A stretch of 46,096 bases of DNA. Source: Verrucomicrobiota bacterium (GTDB taxonomy: Bacteria > Verrucomicrobiota > Verrucomicrobiia > Limisphaerales > UBA1096). Made by a program: the position numbers and the translations under genes. The stretch's first letter is position 1. Each line of letters opens with the position of its first letter. Positions 7,827 through 15,776 of the stretch are shown here, piece by piece. The notes beneath the pieces were generated by a model. The model was not told the DNA's origin, searched no databases, and saw nothing but the letters and a program-made list of their open reading frames with translations. The stretch lies in NCBI GenBank assembly GCA_014382705.1, contig JACNJE010000104.1, positions 1-46,096 of the forward strand. Reading direction: 5' to 3'.

Positions 7827-8596
7827 TCCCCAAACTCCCCCGCGTCGCCGAAGCGTTCCCGAGCCGCCTCGCCAAACGCCGACATGGCGCGGTCGAGTTT
7901 TTTCAACATTTCATCCCGCGACAACCCGGAGCAGCTGCGGGCCGCCTTGATGACGGTGTTGCATTCGTTCTGATCCATGAACACCGCCGCCTCCAGCAAC
8001 CCCGCCTCCTCTCCCGGCGGGATGGCCAGGAAACCGTGCTTGTCTGCGTGGATCAACTGGCCGGGGCGAACCCGCTGGCCAAACACCTGCACCTCGCAAT
8101 CCCACTGAACCGGCACCACGTGCGCGTGCCCGACACACAACCGCCGGGCCAGCGCCTTGAACCCGGCGTTGGTCATCTCATCGACATCCCGGATCGCGCC
8201 GTCGGTAATCGTGCCGACGCACCCAAGGGCACGGTGAACGTTCGCGTTGACCTCACCCCAGAAGGAGCCGGTCGTGGCCGGCTTGTCCAGATCCTGCACC
8301 ACGACGATCTTCGGCCCGGGCATGCCGGCGAGATAGTCGCGATAGTCGGCGGACCGACGAGCCACACCTTCCTTGTGGCGCTTCTGGCTCGGCTCGATCT
8401 GCAGCGTGACCGCCCAGCCGACCATCGGGCCCATTTGCGGCATGAAATCGGTCGTCGCTTCAAGGTTGATCGCGGCCTGGGCCGGGTCATGCTGGGTGAT
8501 CTGTTCCCAGCCGTTGTAGACGGTCGGCGTGTTCCAGCGCTTGAGCTGCAGCAGTTCCTCGTGGGACAACGACGGGGTTAATTGTTTTTTGTCCAT
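7823..8596 (-). CDS. RraA-like family protein (aldolase/RraA fold)
   Basis: About 257 residues from the ATG at 8596 (MDKKQLTPSLSHEEL); an ATG at 8614 is possible and adds six residues. The RraA-like core is clear: GCVGTITDGAIRDVDEM matches the GxVxDGxxRD segment that binds substrate and metal in HMG/CHA aldolases and RraA. GQLIHADKHGFLAIPP matches the G-D-x-x-x-A-D-x-x-G-V-x-x-I-P segment. The family includes 4-hydroxy-4-methyl-2-oxoglutarate aldolases and RNase E regulator RraA, and many members are misannotated as demethylmenaquinone methyltransferase. Which activity applies is unknown. Its stop (7823-7825) overlaps that of the convergent SDR gene by three bases, so the two genes share no terminator gap. 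Confidence 0.85.
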   Translation of the reverse strand: MDKKQLTPSLSHEELLQLKRWNTPTVYNGWEQITQHDPAQAAINLEATTDFMPQMGPMVGWAVTLQIEPSQKRHKEGVARRSADYRDYLAGMPGPKIVVVQDLDKPATTGSFWGEVNANVHRALGCVGTITDGAIRDVDEMTNAGFKALARRLCVGHAHVVPVQWDCEVQVFGQRVRPGQLIHADKHGFLAIPPGEEAGLLEAAVFMDQNECNTVIKAARSCSGLSRDEMLKKLDRAMSAFGEAARERFGDAGEFGD

Positions 8597-8762
8597 TGCT
8601 AAAAATCGTTCCATGGCCGCGTGCGGCAAAGGCAACGTAACGCCTGGCATCCATCCGACCAATGAAAACCCACGGCATGACTTGCCCGGGCCGGTGCACA
8701 ATTTGAGCGGGCACAAGGCGTTTTGCCGAAATCACCGCTGGCAGTCGGCGCGCTCGAGGCCA

Positions 8763-8817
8763 CGCTTGGCCAAGCGCACTCTCCAGAAGCCGGCGCTCTC
8801 ACTGGCTTGGCCAAGCG
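8763..8817. repeat. Two TTGGCCAAGCG palindromes upstream of parA
   Basis: A full CGCTTGGCCAAGCG occupies 8763-8776, and a second copy, GCTTGGCCAAGC, lies around TTGGCCAA at 8807-8814. Both are in the roughly 320-base divergent gap between the RraA-like gene and parA, about 100-150 bases before the parA start. They have no coding role there. Apart from these I see no confident promoter in the gap. Confidence 0.9.
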
Positions 8818-8915
8818 CAAATCCGGCAACCCGGAGTGGGTTTATCGCCGACCCTTAACAGGTTCTCCGGGTTGATTGTCTTGAAATCACGCAGGGCGTT
8901 CCCTTAAATCGCGCG

Positions 8916-9713
8916 GTGCCGAGGGTCATCGCCATCGCCAACCAAAAGGGAGGGGTCGGAAAAACAACCACGGCGGTCAACCTGTCGGCCTGCCTCGGCT
9001 CGCTCGGAAAACGCGTCCTGCTGATCGACATGGACGCACAAGCCAACTGCACCAGCGGACTGGGCTTCGAGAAAACGCCCAACGAAAGCCTTTACCCGGT
9101 TCTCCTTGGCGAGGGCACGCTTGAGGAAAAAATTAGAGAGACCGGGTTCGACGGCGTATCCCTGATCCCCAGCGAGTTTGACCTATGCGCCGCCGAGGTG
9201 GAACTGGCGCGAATGTCGTTTGACGCCGGCAGCGACGATCCCGACCACCACCTCAACTGGCTGAAGGAGGCGTTGCAGCCGGTCGTGAAGGGGCGCCGGT
9301 TCGATGTCGTGCTGATCGACTGCCCGCCCTCACTGGGTAAACTGACGTTGAGCGTGTTAATCGCCGCGACCGGCCTGCTGATTCCGCTCCAGTGCGAGTA
9401 TTATCCGCTGGAGGGCATCAGTTCCATCACCGGCCTGATGGAGCAGTTGAAACGTTCCGGGGTCAACCGGAAGCTCGAGCTGCTCGGCGTGTTGATGACC
9501 ATGTACGACAGCCGGACGAATCTCTCGCGGATGGTTGTTGCCGAGGTGCGCGAACATTTCGGTGCCAAGGTTTTCCGAACGGTCATCCCTCGCGCCACGC
9601 GGGTTGCCGAATCTCCAAGCCACGGCAAGCCAATCCTTTACTACGATCCCTACAGCGCCGGCTCGGCGGCATACGAGGTCGCTGCAGGCGAGATGCTCAA
9701 GCGCCTTGGCTGA
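8916..9713 (+). CDS. parA: ParA/Soj-family ATPase
   Basis: A 265-residue ParA with GTG start at 8916, beginning MPRVIAIANQKGGVGKTTTA. The deviant Walker A KGGVGKTT (11-18), the A' motif LLIDMDAQANCT and the Walker B VVLIDCPPSLG are all intact, as is PLQCEYYPLEGI, typical of chromosomal Soj/ParA. ParA dimers bind DNA and move ParB-bound origins, or other cargo, over the nucleoid. No parB follows: the next gene is an FKBP lipoprotein, and no consensus parS was noticed. Chromosomal ParA is likely, with ParB elsewhere, but a cargo-positioning homologue is possible. It lacks the long N-terminal HTH of plasmid type Ia ParA. Confidence 0.88.
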   Translation: MPRVIAIANQKGGVGKTTTAVNLSACLGSLGKRVLLIDMDAQANCTSGLGFEKTPNESLYPVLLGEGTLEEKIRETGFDGVSLIPSEFDLCAAEVELARMSFDAGSDDPDHHLNWLKEALQPVVKGRRFDVVLIDCPPSLGKLTLSVLIAATGLLIPLQCEYYPLEGISSITGLMEQLKRSGVNRKLELLGVLMTMYDSRTNLSRMVVAEVREHFGAKVFRTVIPRATRVAESPSHGKPILYYDPYSAGSAAYEVAAGEMLKRLG

Positions 9714-9775
9714 AAAACCTTGAAGCAGACGGCTGCAAAACCTAGATTTCGCGCCGCTTGAACCTTCATGCCCGC

Positions 9776-9783
9776 TTGGCCAA
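9776..9783. repeat. TTGGCCAA palindrome abutting a start region
   Basis: This copy, in the context CGCTTGGCCAAGTGATG, lies in the 85-base gap after parA and ends only 15 bases before the FKBP ATG at 9799. It could overlap the initiation region of that mRNA. Confidence 0.9.
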
Positions 9784-9798
9784 GTGATGACTTTTACC

Positions 9799-10812
9799 AT
9801 GAAAAAACTGACAGGACCCATCCTCGTCGCCGTCGCCACGCTGCTTGCGTTCGCGACCGGCTGCTCCCAGAACCGGGAGAAGGAACTCAACGCTGAATTG
9901 GTATCCGCCCAGGCGGCCCTCAGCAAGGCACAGGCGGATCTGGCGGTCGCCAGGAAAGCCCGGGAGGAAGCGGAAGGGCAATTGAACCAGGCCGAGGCAC
10001 AGGCTGAAACCGCCAGTCAGCCCAAGCCGGAATCTGATAGCGGCAAGGCGTCCGCAAAACCAAGCTCAAAGAAGGAACGTTTCAGCTATGCGGTTGGGCT
10101 TCAAATCGGGGGTGACTTTGGCAACAAGGAGATCGAGATCGACTTCGACCGATTCGCCGACGGCATCCAGACCGCCTACCTTTCCCGGGAGCGGCTGATG
10201 GACGAGTCGGAGTCAAAGCAGGTTCTCGACGAAGTCTGGAAGGATTATCAGGAACGGGAACGGGCCAAGCGCAGTGCCGCCGCCGAAGTCGCGAAGAAGG
10301 AGGGCATCGACTATCTCGCCACCAACCTGAAAAAACCGGGTGTCAAGGCAACCTCCAGCGGACTGCAATACCGCGTCATCGAGGCCGGACAGGGCGAATC
10401 CCCGACGACGAGCGACAAGGTGGAGGTGCATTACCGGGGCTGGACCCTCGACGGCAACGAATTCGACAGCTCCCATTCCCGCGACAAACCCAGCACCTTT
10501 GGGTTGACCCAAGTGATCCGGGGCTGGACGGAAGCCCTCGGCATGATGAAGCCCGGGGCCAAGTGGGAGATCGTTGTCCCCCAGGAACTGGCGTACGGCG
10601 CGGGTGGCAAGCGGCCGAAAATCCCCGCCTACTCGACACTGCGGTTCGAGATTGAGCTGCTTTCCGTGGTCAAGGGCACCCCGCCTGCGGCCAAGAAACC
10701 GGTCACGAGCAACATCGTCCGCATCCCCTCGCAGGCAGAACTTAAACAGGGAGCCAAGCCGGAAATCCTGTCAAAGGAACGGGAAGCCGAGCTGAAAAAG
10801 AAGAATCAGTAA
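9799..10812 (+). CDS. FKBP-type peptidyl-prolyl isomerase lipoprotein
   Basis: From the ATG at 9799 the protein has 337 residues and a lipoprotein signal MKKLTGPILVAVATLLAFATG with the lipid-modified Cys at 22. In-frame starts at 9784 (GTG) and 9787 exist. After it comes an Ala/Glu/Lys-rich coiled coil (about 27-72), then an FkpA/Mip-type dimerisation domain (about 92-180: SYAVGLQIGGDF, VLDEVWKDYQERERAKR). The FKBP domain (about 190-292) includes SGLQYRVIEAG, VEVHYRGWTLDGNEFDSS, QVIRGWTEAL and PQELAYG, with the active-site aromatic and Asp residues present. A Lys-rich tail follows. It likely assists folding of exported proteins in the periplasm. The coiled coil before the Mip domain is longer than usual. 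A strong terminator follows. Confidence 0.9.
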   Translation: MKKLTGPILVAVATLLAFATGCSQNREKELNAELVSAQAALSKAQADLAVARKAREEAEGQLNQAEAQAETASQPKPESDSGKASAKPSSKKERFSYAVGLQIGGDFGNKEIEIDFDRFADGIQTAYLSRERLMDESESKQVLDEVWKDYQERERAKRSAAAEVAKKEGIDYLATNLKKPGVKATSSGLQYRVIEAGQGESPTTSDKVEVHYRGWTLDGNEFDSSHSRDKPSTFGLTQVIRGWTEALGMMKPGAKWEIVVPQELAYGAGGKRPKIPAYSTLRFEIELLSVVKGTPPAAKKPVTSNIVRIPSQAELKQGAKPEILSKEREAELKKKNQ

Positions 10813-10829
10813 TCCGGCCCCCAAGCCAA

Positions 10830-10895
10830 GGGAGGGGCAAGTTCCACCTTGCCCCTTTTTTGTGCCCTGATTTGGGACGAGGGGAAACTCGTCCC
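10830..10895 (+). repeat. Two-hairpin intergenic repeat, copy A
   Basis: About 66 bases containing two stem-loops: GGGGCAAG/CTTGCCCC with loop TTCCAC (10834-10855), and GGGACGAG/CTCGTCCC with loop GGGAAA (10874-10895). Nearly the same sequence, inverted, is found at 14601-14663. Both copies sit in gaps between convergent genes, so they may act as bidirectional terminators and may be a mobile, BIME-like repeat. Confidence 0.8.
10834..10861 (+). terminator. Rho-independent terminator of the FKBP gene
   Basis: A perfect 8-bp GC-rich stem (10834-10841 with 10848-10855) around the loop TTCCAC is followed directly by six T (10856-10861), 21 bases after the FKBP stop codon. Confidence 0.88.
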
Positions 10896-10902
10896 TATCG
10901 CG

Positions 10903-12240
10903 TTATTTCAGTGACTTGATACTGACGTCGCGGAAGGAAACGGCGTCGCCGTGACCGGCGAATCCGAAGAATCCCGACTTGCGGAGACGCCCCTTGAACT
11001 TGGCCAGGTCGTACATTGGATTCTCCACCTTGGCCAAGTCGGTGTTGAGGATCAGCGTGCCGTTCAACTCCACCCGGATCGTAGTGCCCTTGACCGTGAC
11101 CTCCTGTACGTTCCACTCACCCACCGGTCGCTGAAAGCCGCGGGCTGCCGGTGCCATGGCGTACGCCGACCCATGGTATTGTGCCGGATGCAACTTGGCG
11201 TATTTCTTGGCTGTATCGTCCAGCACCTGTAGTTCGCACATGCCGACATAGGCCGTGTCCCCGCTTCCGGGATAACGGATGGCGAGCCCGTTGTTTCCTC
11301 CCGGCGGCAGCCTGAATTTCAGCCGCGCCGAAAAATCGGACAACTCCTCATTAAAATAAATCGTGCCGCCCTTCCCTTTCCGGCATTGGATCGCCCCGTT
11401 GGTGACGACGTAGTTGTCGATCGGCCCGCCCCAGCCGTCCAAGTCCCTGCCGTTAAAGACCGACTCGTAACCGTCGCTCCCCTTGGCCGACAAGATTTCG
11501 TTGGCTTCGCTCCCGCTGATCTCCCGGATGAAAACGTTTCTCCAGCGAATTTCGCCGCCATGCGTCTGCAACTGGATCGGCCCGGTGCGCGGCAGTGTCC
11601 CCTTGCGGTTGAAATAATTCTCCAGCCGGGCGTGATCCACGACCGACTTCCCGTTGAGCCAGATCGAGACCCGTTCGCCGACCATGAGGATGCGAAAACT
11701 GTTCCACTCACCGAACGGCTTGTCGGCCAGCGCGAGCGGATCCTTGCCGGCGGCACCGGGGCTGTTGTTCCAGAGGCCGCCGGAACCCTTGTCCGCGCCC
11801 AGCCGGAACTTGGCCTCCTCGGTGCTGTCCCAAATCTGCACCTGCGGAATGCCGCGCAGGTAAATGCCGCTGTCGGCGCGGGCCACGGTCTTGTAATCCA
11901 GCAGCAATTCGAAATCGCCGTAATTTTTCAGCGTGCTCAAGTACATCCCATGACCATCGTTGACCAGTTCCTCGCCTTCGACCGACCAATGCTGGACGAT
12001 GTCCTTGAGGCTCGCCGTCCTTTTCTCGGCCAACTTATCCGCGGGGAGCGCCATCCACTTGGCCGGATCCTCGGTCTTGAGCCCCCACCATCCGGTGAGA
12101 TCCCGCTCGTTGAACAACGCGGTGAATCCCTTCGGCGGTTTCCCGGCTTGAACGGGGTTGCTCGCGGCGAAACCGATGACGGACACCGCCAGCAGAGCCG
12201 CGGCACGACGGAACCAGTTGATTGTCTTCATGGTGACCAT
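10903..12240 (-). CDS. Secreted protein with two DUF1080 (3-keto-disaccharide hydrolase) domains
   Basis: A 445-residue protein with signal peptide (FRRAAALLAVSVIGFAASNP, cleavage near VQA-GK). The start may be the ATG at 12240 or at 12231. Two tandem DUF1080 jelly-roll domains follow: residues about 38-240 (GFTALFNERDLTGWW, NYGDFELLLDYKT, SGIYLRGIPQVQIWD, GPIQLQTHGGEIRWRNVFIR) and about 255-445 (YESVFNGRDLDGWGG, DFSARLKFRLPPGGNNGLAI, CELQVLDD, GFAGHGDAVSFRDVSIKSL). DUF1080 is abundant in Verrucomicrobiota and has been named 3-keto-disaccharide hydrolase. A role in extracellular carbohydrate breakdown fits, but the substrate is unknown. One LeuAlaLys near the C-terminus comes from a TTGGCCAA (11030). 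Confidence 0.88.
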   Translation of the reverse strand: MVTMKTINWFRRAAALLAVSVIGFAASNPVQAGKPPKGFTALFNERDLTGWWGLKTEDPAKWMALPADKLAEKRTASLKDIVQHWSVEGEELVNDGHGMYLSTLKNYGDFELLLDYKTVARADSGIYLRGIPQVQIWDSTEEAKFRLGADKGSGGLWNNSPGAAGKDPLALADKPFGEWNSFRILMVGERVSIWLNGKSVVDHARLENYFNRKGTLPRTGPIQLQTHGGEIRWRNVFIREISGSEANEILSAKGSDGYESVFNGRDLDGWGGPIDNYVVTNGAIQCRKGKGGTIYFNEELSDFSARLKFRLPPGGNNGLAIRYPGSGDTAYVGMCELQVLDDTAKKYAKLHPAQYHGSAYAMAPAARGFQRPVGEWNVQEVTVKGTTIRVELNGTLILNTDLAKVENPMYDLAKFKGRLRKSGFFGFAGHGDAVSFRDVSIKSLK

Positions 12241-12366
12241 TCGAATTAGGAGCGCGGGAGTTTAACCGCCGCGACACGGTTCGCCAGCTAAAACTTGACC
12301 AAGCGCCCCGTTTGAATTGAATCGCATGCTGTTTTGCCTCAGATTGCCGCGCAACAATCGACCGCA

Positions 12367-14577
12367 ATGCTCCCAAACCGTGTCAACTCCCTGGTTGCGA
12401 TCTCCTTCGCCCTCACTTTCCAGGCGCTTGGCCAAGCGGATAAACCCAAGCCGGCGCACGATCCTCCGGGGCAGTTGCTCCGCCACGCGCCGATGCCCAA
12501 GGCGACGCGGAGCATCGTCATTCCGCTGGGTGACATCCGGGTTGCCTTCGACACGGAGCACCTCCGAACGCACACCGTCTGGCGCGGCGAACTTGACCTG
12601 TACGGCCCCCAGTACGCTCATGCCAAGCGGCCATTCATCGCCCAGCCTAACGGGCCGTTGCTCTGGGGCAACCCGCCGGTCGTCCCGTGGCGCACGGAGC
12701 CGCCTTCGCCAACGTCTACCCTTGACGCGCATCGGTTGGAGGGCAGATTCATCGGCACAACAACGGAGGGCGGCTCCGTGACGCTGCGTTATGAGTTGCG
12801 AACGAAGGACGACGAAACGGTCGCCGTGCGGCTCAAGCCATCACTCACGCAACGGGGTTTGGAACGCCGGCTGTCGATCGCGCCATGCGGGCGGACACTT
12901 TGGTTCCTTGCAAACAGCTTTGCGGACGGCACGGCCAAACAGGAAGTAACCGCCGCCGGCCCCGCCGGAGTCACGGTGCAGGTCATCAATCAGCCGCTGC
13001 GCCATGCTGAGGCGGTTGTGACCGAGTCAGGCGCGGAAACCGTTTACGACACGGTCAAGGTCGAAACCGTCGCCGAGCAGCACTGGGTGCGAATTCCCGC
13101 GCATGACGCAGAAGTCACCGTCACCGTCACCACCCTTCACGACGGGGAACTGAAGCCCGGGCCGGTTCGCCCCCCGTCCCGCTTGGCCAAGCTGGGAACA
13201 GTCGGCCAGGCGGAGTACCGGCCAAGCGCCGGGCCGAAGAATCCCCATTACAAAATCGAGCATCTCCCCCTCCCGCCTGAACTGGAGTTGCTTGTCACTG
13301 GGATGGACTGGCTCAAGGATGACCGGCTTGCCGTGTGCACCTGGCCGGGCGAGGTGTATCTGCTCGACGGGTTGCCCAGCGAAAAGGGGCCGGTGACCTT
13401 CCGCCGCTTGGCCAAGGGGTTGAACGAACCGATGGGACTGCTCGTGCGGGATGGCCGGCTTTACGTTTCGCAAAAGCAGGAACTCACCGAGATCGTCTTT
13501 GACGAACATAGCGGCAGGACGGAGTTGAACCGAGTGAGCGCCGACTGGGGTTACTCCGGGCATTACAACGCCTTCTCCTACGGGCCGGTTCTCGACCGCG
13601 ACGGGCGATTCGTCCTCGCCAATGCCGGGCACAGCGGCCGCTGGGACATGAAGTTCATGGGCTGGGGCATCCGGCAAGGCGGCAACGGAATGATGGAGGG
13701 CATCGCCTCCGGTTTTCGCGAGCCGAACGGTATCGGGGTTTTTGGTGCGGATCGGGATATTTTCGTGACCGACAATCAAGGCCACTGGACGGCGGCATGC
13801 GAACTGAACCACCTGCGCCCCGGTCAATTCTTTGGCCGCCCTTCCGCCACCCCCGATCCAAAACACCTTTACAAGGGACGCGAGACCTTCACGCCCCCGG
13901 CGGTTTGGTTCCCCTACACGCTGGCCCGCTCAATCTCCGGGATGGCCGAAATCCGGGACGACCGGCTCGGCCCCTTCAAGGGGCAGTTGCTTGTCGGCGA
14001 TTTTCAGAACGCACTACTCACGCGTGTGTTTCTCGAAAAAGTAAATGATGAATATCAAGGCGCGGTGTTTCCATTCCTCAACGGCTTTCGCTCCGGCGTG
14101 AACCGTTTGAGTTACGGGCCGGACGGCCGCCTTTACGTGGGCGGACTACAGCGCACGTGGGCCAGCATCGCGCCGGAGCCGGCGTCACTTGAGCGCGTGG
14201 CGTTCAGTGGGGACACCCCGTTCTCCATCCGGAAAGTCGAGGCCAAGCGGGACGGCTTTCTGCTCACCTTCACCGAGCCTGCCAAGCCTGGCGCCGGTGC
14301 CCCGGACAACTTCGACGTGTCGCAGTTCCGGTATGCGTATCATCCCGAATACGGCTCGCCGCGATACAGCCACACAGGGAAAAAGGACAGCCAGACCCCG
14401 ATCGAGGTGGCTGCTGCCACGCTGTCAATGAATCGGCTCGAGCTGCGGCTGGCCTTGTCCGGGTGGAAGCCGGGACACGTCACACAGATCCGCTGTTTTG
14501 ACGTGGTAAACGAGGGCGGCGAACCCCTTTGGCACGACACGGTCCACTACACGCTGAATGAAATCCCGAAGCCGTGA
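12367..14577 (+). CDS. Secreted sugar-dehydrogenase-like/NHL-type beta-propeller protein
   Basis: 736 residues from the ATG at 12367 (an upstream start at 12334 adds 11 residues and spoils the signal peptide). The signal peptide VNSLVAISFALTFQALGQA ends in the palindrome-encoded LeuGlyGlnAla. Residues about 30-270 are a beta-rich domain of a type often found in front of such propellers in Verrucomicrobiota. Residues about 290-620 are a six-bladed propeller of the soluble glucose/L-sorbosone dehydrogenase kind: TGMDWLKDDRLAVCTWPGEVYLLD, EPMGLLVRDGRLYVSQ, FREPNGIGVFGADRDIFVTDNQG, VNRLSYGPDGRLYVGG. A C-terminal beta domain follows (RKVEAKRDGFLLTFTEP). No CxxCH haem site is present, unlike many relatives. 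It probably oxidises or binds a sugar outside the cytoplasm. Confidence 0.8.
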   Translation: MLPNRVNSLVAISFALTFQALGQADKPKPAHDPPGQLLRHAPMPKATRSIVIPLGDIRVAFDTEHLRTHTVWRGELDLYGPQYAHAKRPFIAQPNGPLLWGNPPVVPWRTEPPSPTSTLDAHRLEGRFIGTTTEGGSVTLRYELRTKDDETVAVRLKPSLTQRGLERRLSIAPCGRTLWFLANSFADGTAKQEVTAAGPAGVTVQVINQPLRHAEAVVTESGAETVYDTVKVETVAEQHWVRIPAHDAEVTVTVTTLHDGELKPGPVRPPSRLAKLGTVGQAEYRPSAGPKNPHYKIEHLPLPPELELLVTGMDWLKDDRLAVCTWPGEVYLLDGLPSEKGPVTFRRLAKGLNEPMGLLVRDGRLYVSQKQELTEIVFDEHSGRTELNRVSADWGYSGHYNAFSYGPVLDRDGRFVLANAGHSGRWDMKFMGWGIRQGGNGMMEGIASGFREPNGIGVFGADRDIFVTDNQGHWTAACELNHLRPGQFFGRPSATPDPKHLYKGRETFTPPAVWFPYTLARSISGMAEIRDDRLGPFKGQLLVGDFQNALLTRVFLEKVNDEYQGAVFPFLNGFRSGVNRLSYGPDGRLYVGGLQRTWASIAPEPASLERVAFSGDTPFSIRKVEAKRDGFLLTFTEPAKPGAGAPDNFDVSQFRYAYHPEYGSPRYSHTGKKDSQTPIEVAAATLSMNRLELRLALSGWKPGHVTQIRCFDVVNEGGEPLWHDTVHYTLNEIPKP
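12425..12438. repeat. CGCTTGGCCAAGCG palindrome, full 14-mer
   Basis: It lies in the signal-peptide region of the propeller protein and is read as AlaLeuGlyGlnAla. Two further octamers in the same gene (13183, 13408) are read as LeuAlaLys. Confidence 0.95.
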
Positions 14578-14600
14578 CGCCCTTGGCCAAGCGCGCGCGG

Positions 14601-14663
14601 GGGACGAGTTCCACCTCGTCCCAAATGAACCTTTAATGGGACAAGATGGAACCTGCCCCTCCC
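14601..14663 (-). repeat. Two-hairpin intergenic repeat, copy B (inverted)
   Basis: Read on the minus strand it matches copy A at 10830-10895 with a few substitutions and a 3-base gap. It has GGGGCAGG/CTTGTCCC around TTCCAT (an imperfect stem) and GGGACGAG/CTCGTCCC around GTGGAA. It lies between the convergent propeller gene (ends 14577) and the kinase (ends 14676). A TTGGCCAA copy (14583) lies directly beside it. Confidence 0.8.
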
Positions 14664-14675
14664 TCTCCCGGCAAA

Positions 14676-15677
14676 TTAAGCCGGCACCTTTTCCGGCAGG
14701 AGTTCCTTCATGAACTTCGCCAGCGTCTCGTTGGTCGGGCCGTAACCCTTGTGGTACATGTGGTACTCGAGATCCTTCATCAACCGCTCCGCGGAGTTGT
14801 AGCGAACCTCAAGGTCGTGGGCCAAGGTTTTCTGCAGGATCGCGTCGAGGCGCAGGTCGATGTAGTCGCTCTCGTTGCGAAACTGCGGGATCGGCAGGTC
14901 GGTGATTCTCTGACGCGACTCCGCCGCGTCCGCCCCGGCGAACATGTTTTGCCCGAGCAGCAACTCGGCGAGGATGATGCCGTTTGAGAAAATATCGGAG
15001 CGCTGATCGGTGACCTCGAAGTTGGCCTGCTCCGGGCTCATGTACTCCGGCGTGCCGGACAACTGTTCGCCCTCGTTCTGCTCAATCAACCCGGCCGCCT
15101 TGGCCACGCCGAAGTCGGTCAGCTTCACGTCGCCCTCGAAACTCATCATGACGCTGCGCGGACTGACATCGCGATGCACGATGCCAAGCGGCTCCCCCTC
15201 GGCATCCTTCTTGCCGTGCGCATAGGCCAAGCCGCGCGCGATACGGCTGGCGATGAACACCGCGAGCGGCCCCGGGATTTCCCTGCCCTGCGCACTCGCC
15301 TCTCGGATGAACTCGGCGAGGTTCACCCCCCGGATGTACTCCATGACCATGTAGTAGGCGCGCTGATCCCCCTGCAACTTGACGTCGCTGTGCGCCCCCA
15401 TCCGCCGGTAGAGTGATTTGCCCTCGTCGCCGAAGTTGTAAATCTGCACGATCTGCGGGTGGATGAGATCCGCGACCAGTTTCCCCTCGCCGATAAAGTT
15501 CTCGATGAATTGGCGCTGCATCGCGAATCGCTCGTGCATCACCTTGATCGCCACCTCCTTGGCGAAGCCCTCCGAGCCGATCTGGTAGGCACGGAACACC
15601 GCGCCCATCCGGCCGTCGGCGATCTTCTCGACGACCTCGAACTTCAAGTTGCCTTCTATCTCAAACAGGGTGGCCAT
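14676..15677 (-). CDS. Serine/threonine protein kinase (Hanks type) with altered catalytic loop
   Basis: A 333-residue soluble kinase, no membrane segment. Visible features are the Gly-rich loop IADGRMGAVF (19-28, first Gly replaced by Ala), VAIK with Lys45, the alpha-C Glu near 64, HRD at 168-170, DFG at 188-190, GTPEYMSPEQ in the activation and P+1 segments, and SDIFSNGIILAELLLG. The catalytic loop reads HRDVSPRS: the Asn that normally binds Mg at the end of this motif is Ser175 (codon AGC). Phosphotransfer may be weakened, or the kinase may be a pseudokinase. It is divergent from the subtilase gene with a 99-base gap. Its target is unknown. Confidence 0.88.
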   Translation of the reverse strand: MATLFEIEGNLKFEVVEKIADGRMGAVFRAYQIGSEGFAKEVAIKVMHERFAMQRQFIENFIGEGKLVADLIHPQIVQIYNFGDEGKSLYRRMGAHSDVKLQGDQRAYYMVMEYIRGVNLAEFIREASAQGREIPGPLAVFIASRIARGLAYAHGKKDAEGEPLGIVHRDVSPRSVMMSFEGDVKLTDFGVAKAAGLIEQNEGEQLSGTPEYMSPEQANFEVTDQRSDIFSNGIILAELLLGQNMFAGADAAESRQRITDLPIPQFRNESDYIDLRLDAILQKTLAHDLEVRYNSAERLMKDLEYHMYHKGYGPTNETLAKFMKELLPEKVPA

Positions 15678-15776
15678 AAATGCGAATTCTACCCTAAAAC
15701 CGGTGAGTCAAGCACGGGCAATGCCAAAGAGCAAAACATTGCGGTATGCCGTGTTTTTCCGTAATTTCGCCGCCGA

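Noticed and set aside
8763-8817. The palindromes upstream of parA as parS sites
   Set aside because: Known parS is TGTTTCACGTGAAACA-like; the sequence here differs and is found throughout the window, far from parA.
11386-12249. A 287-codon plus-strand frame
   Set aside because: Antisense of the DUF1080 protein, whose two domains are clear.
15739-15767. TTGCGG-17-TAATTT as a sigma-70 promoter for the subtilase
   Set aside because: Spacing is right, but both boxes are weak and the start would fall almost on the ATG.
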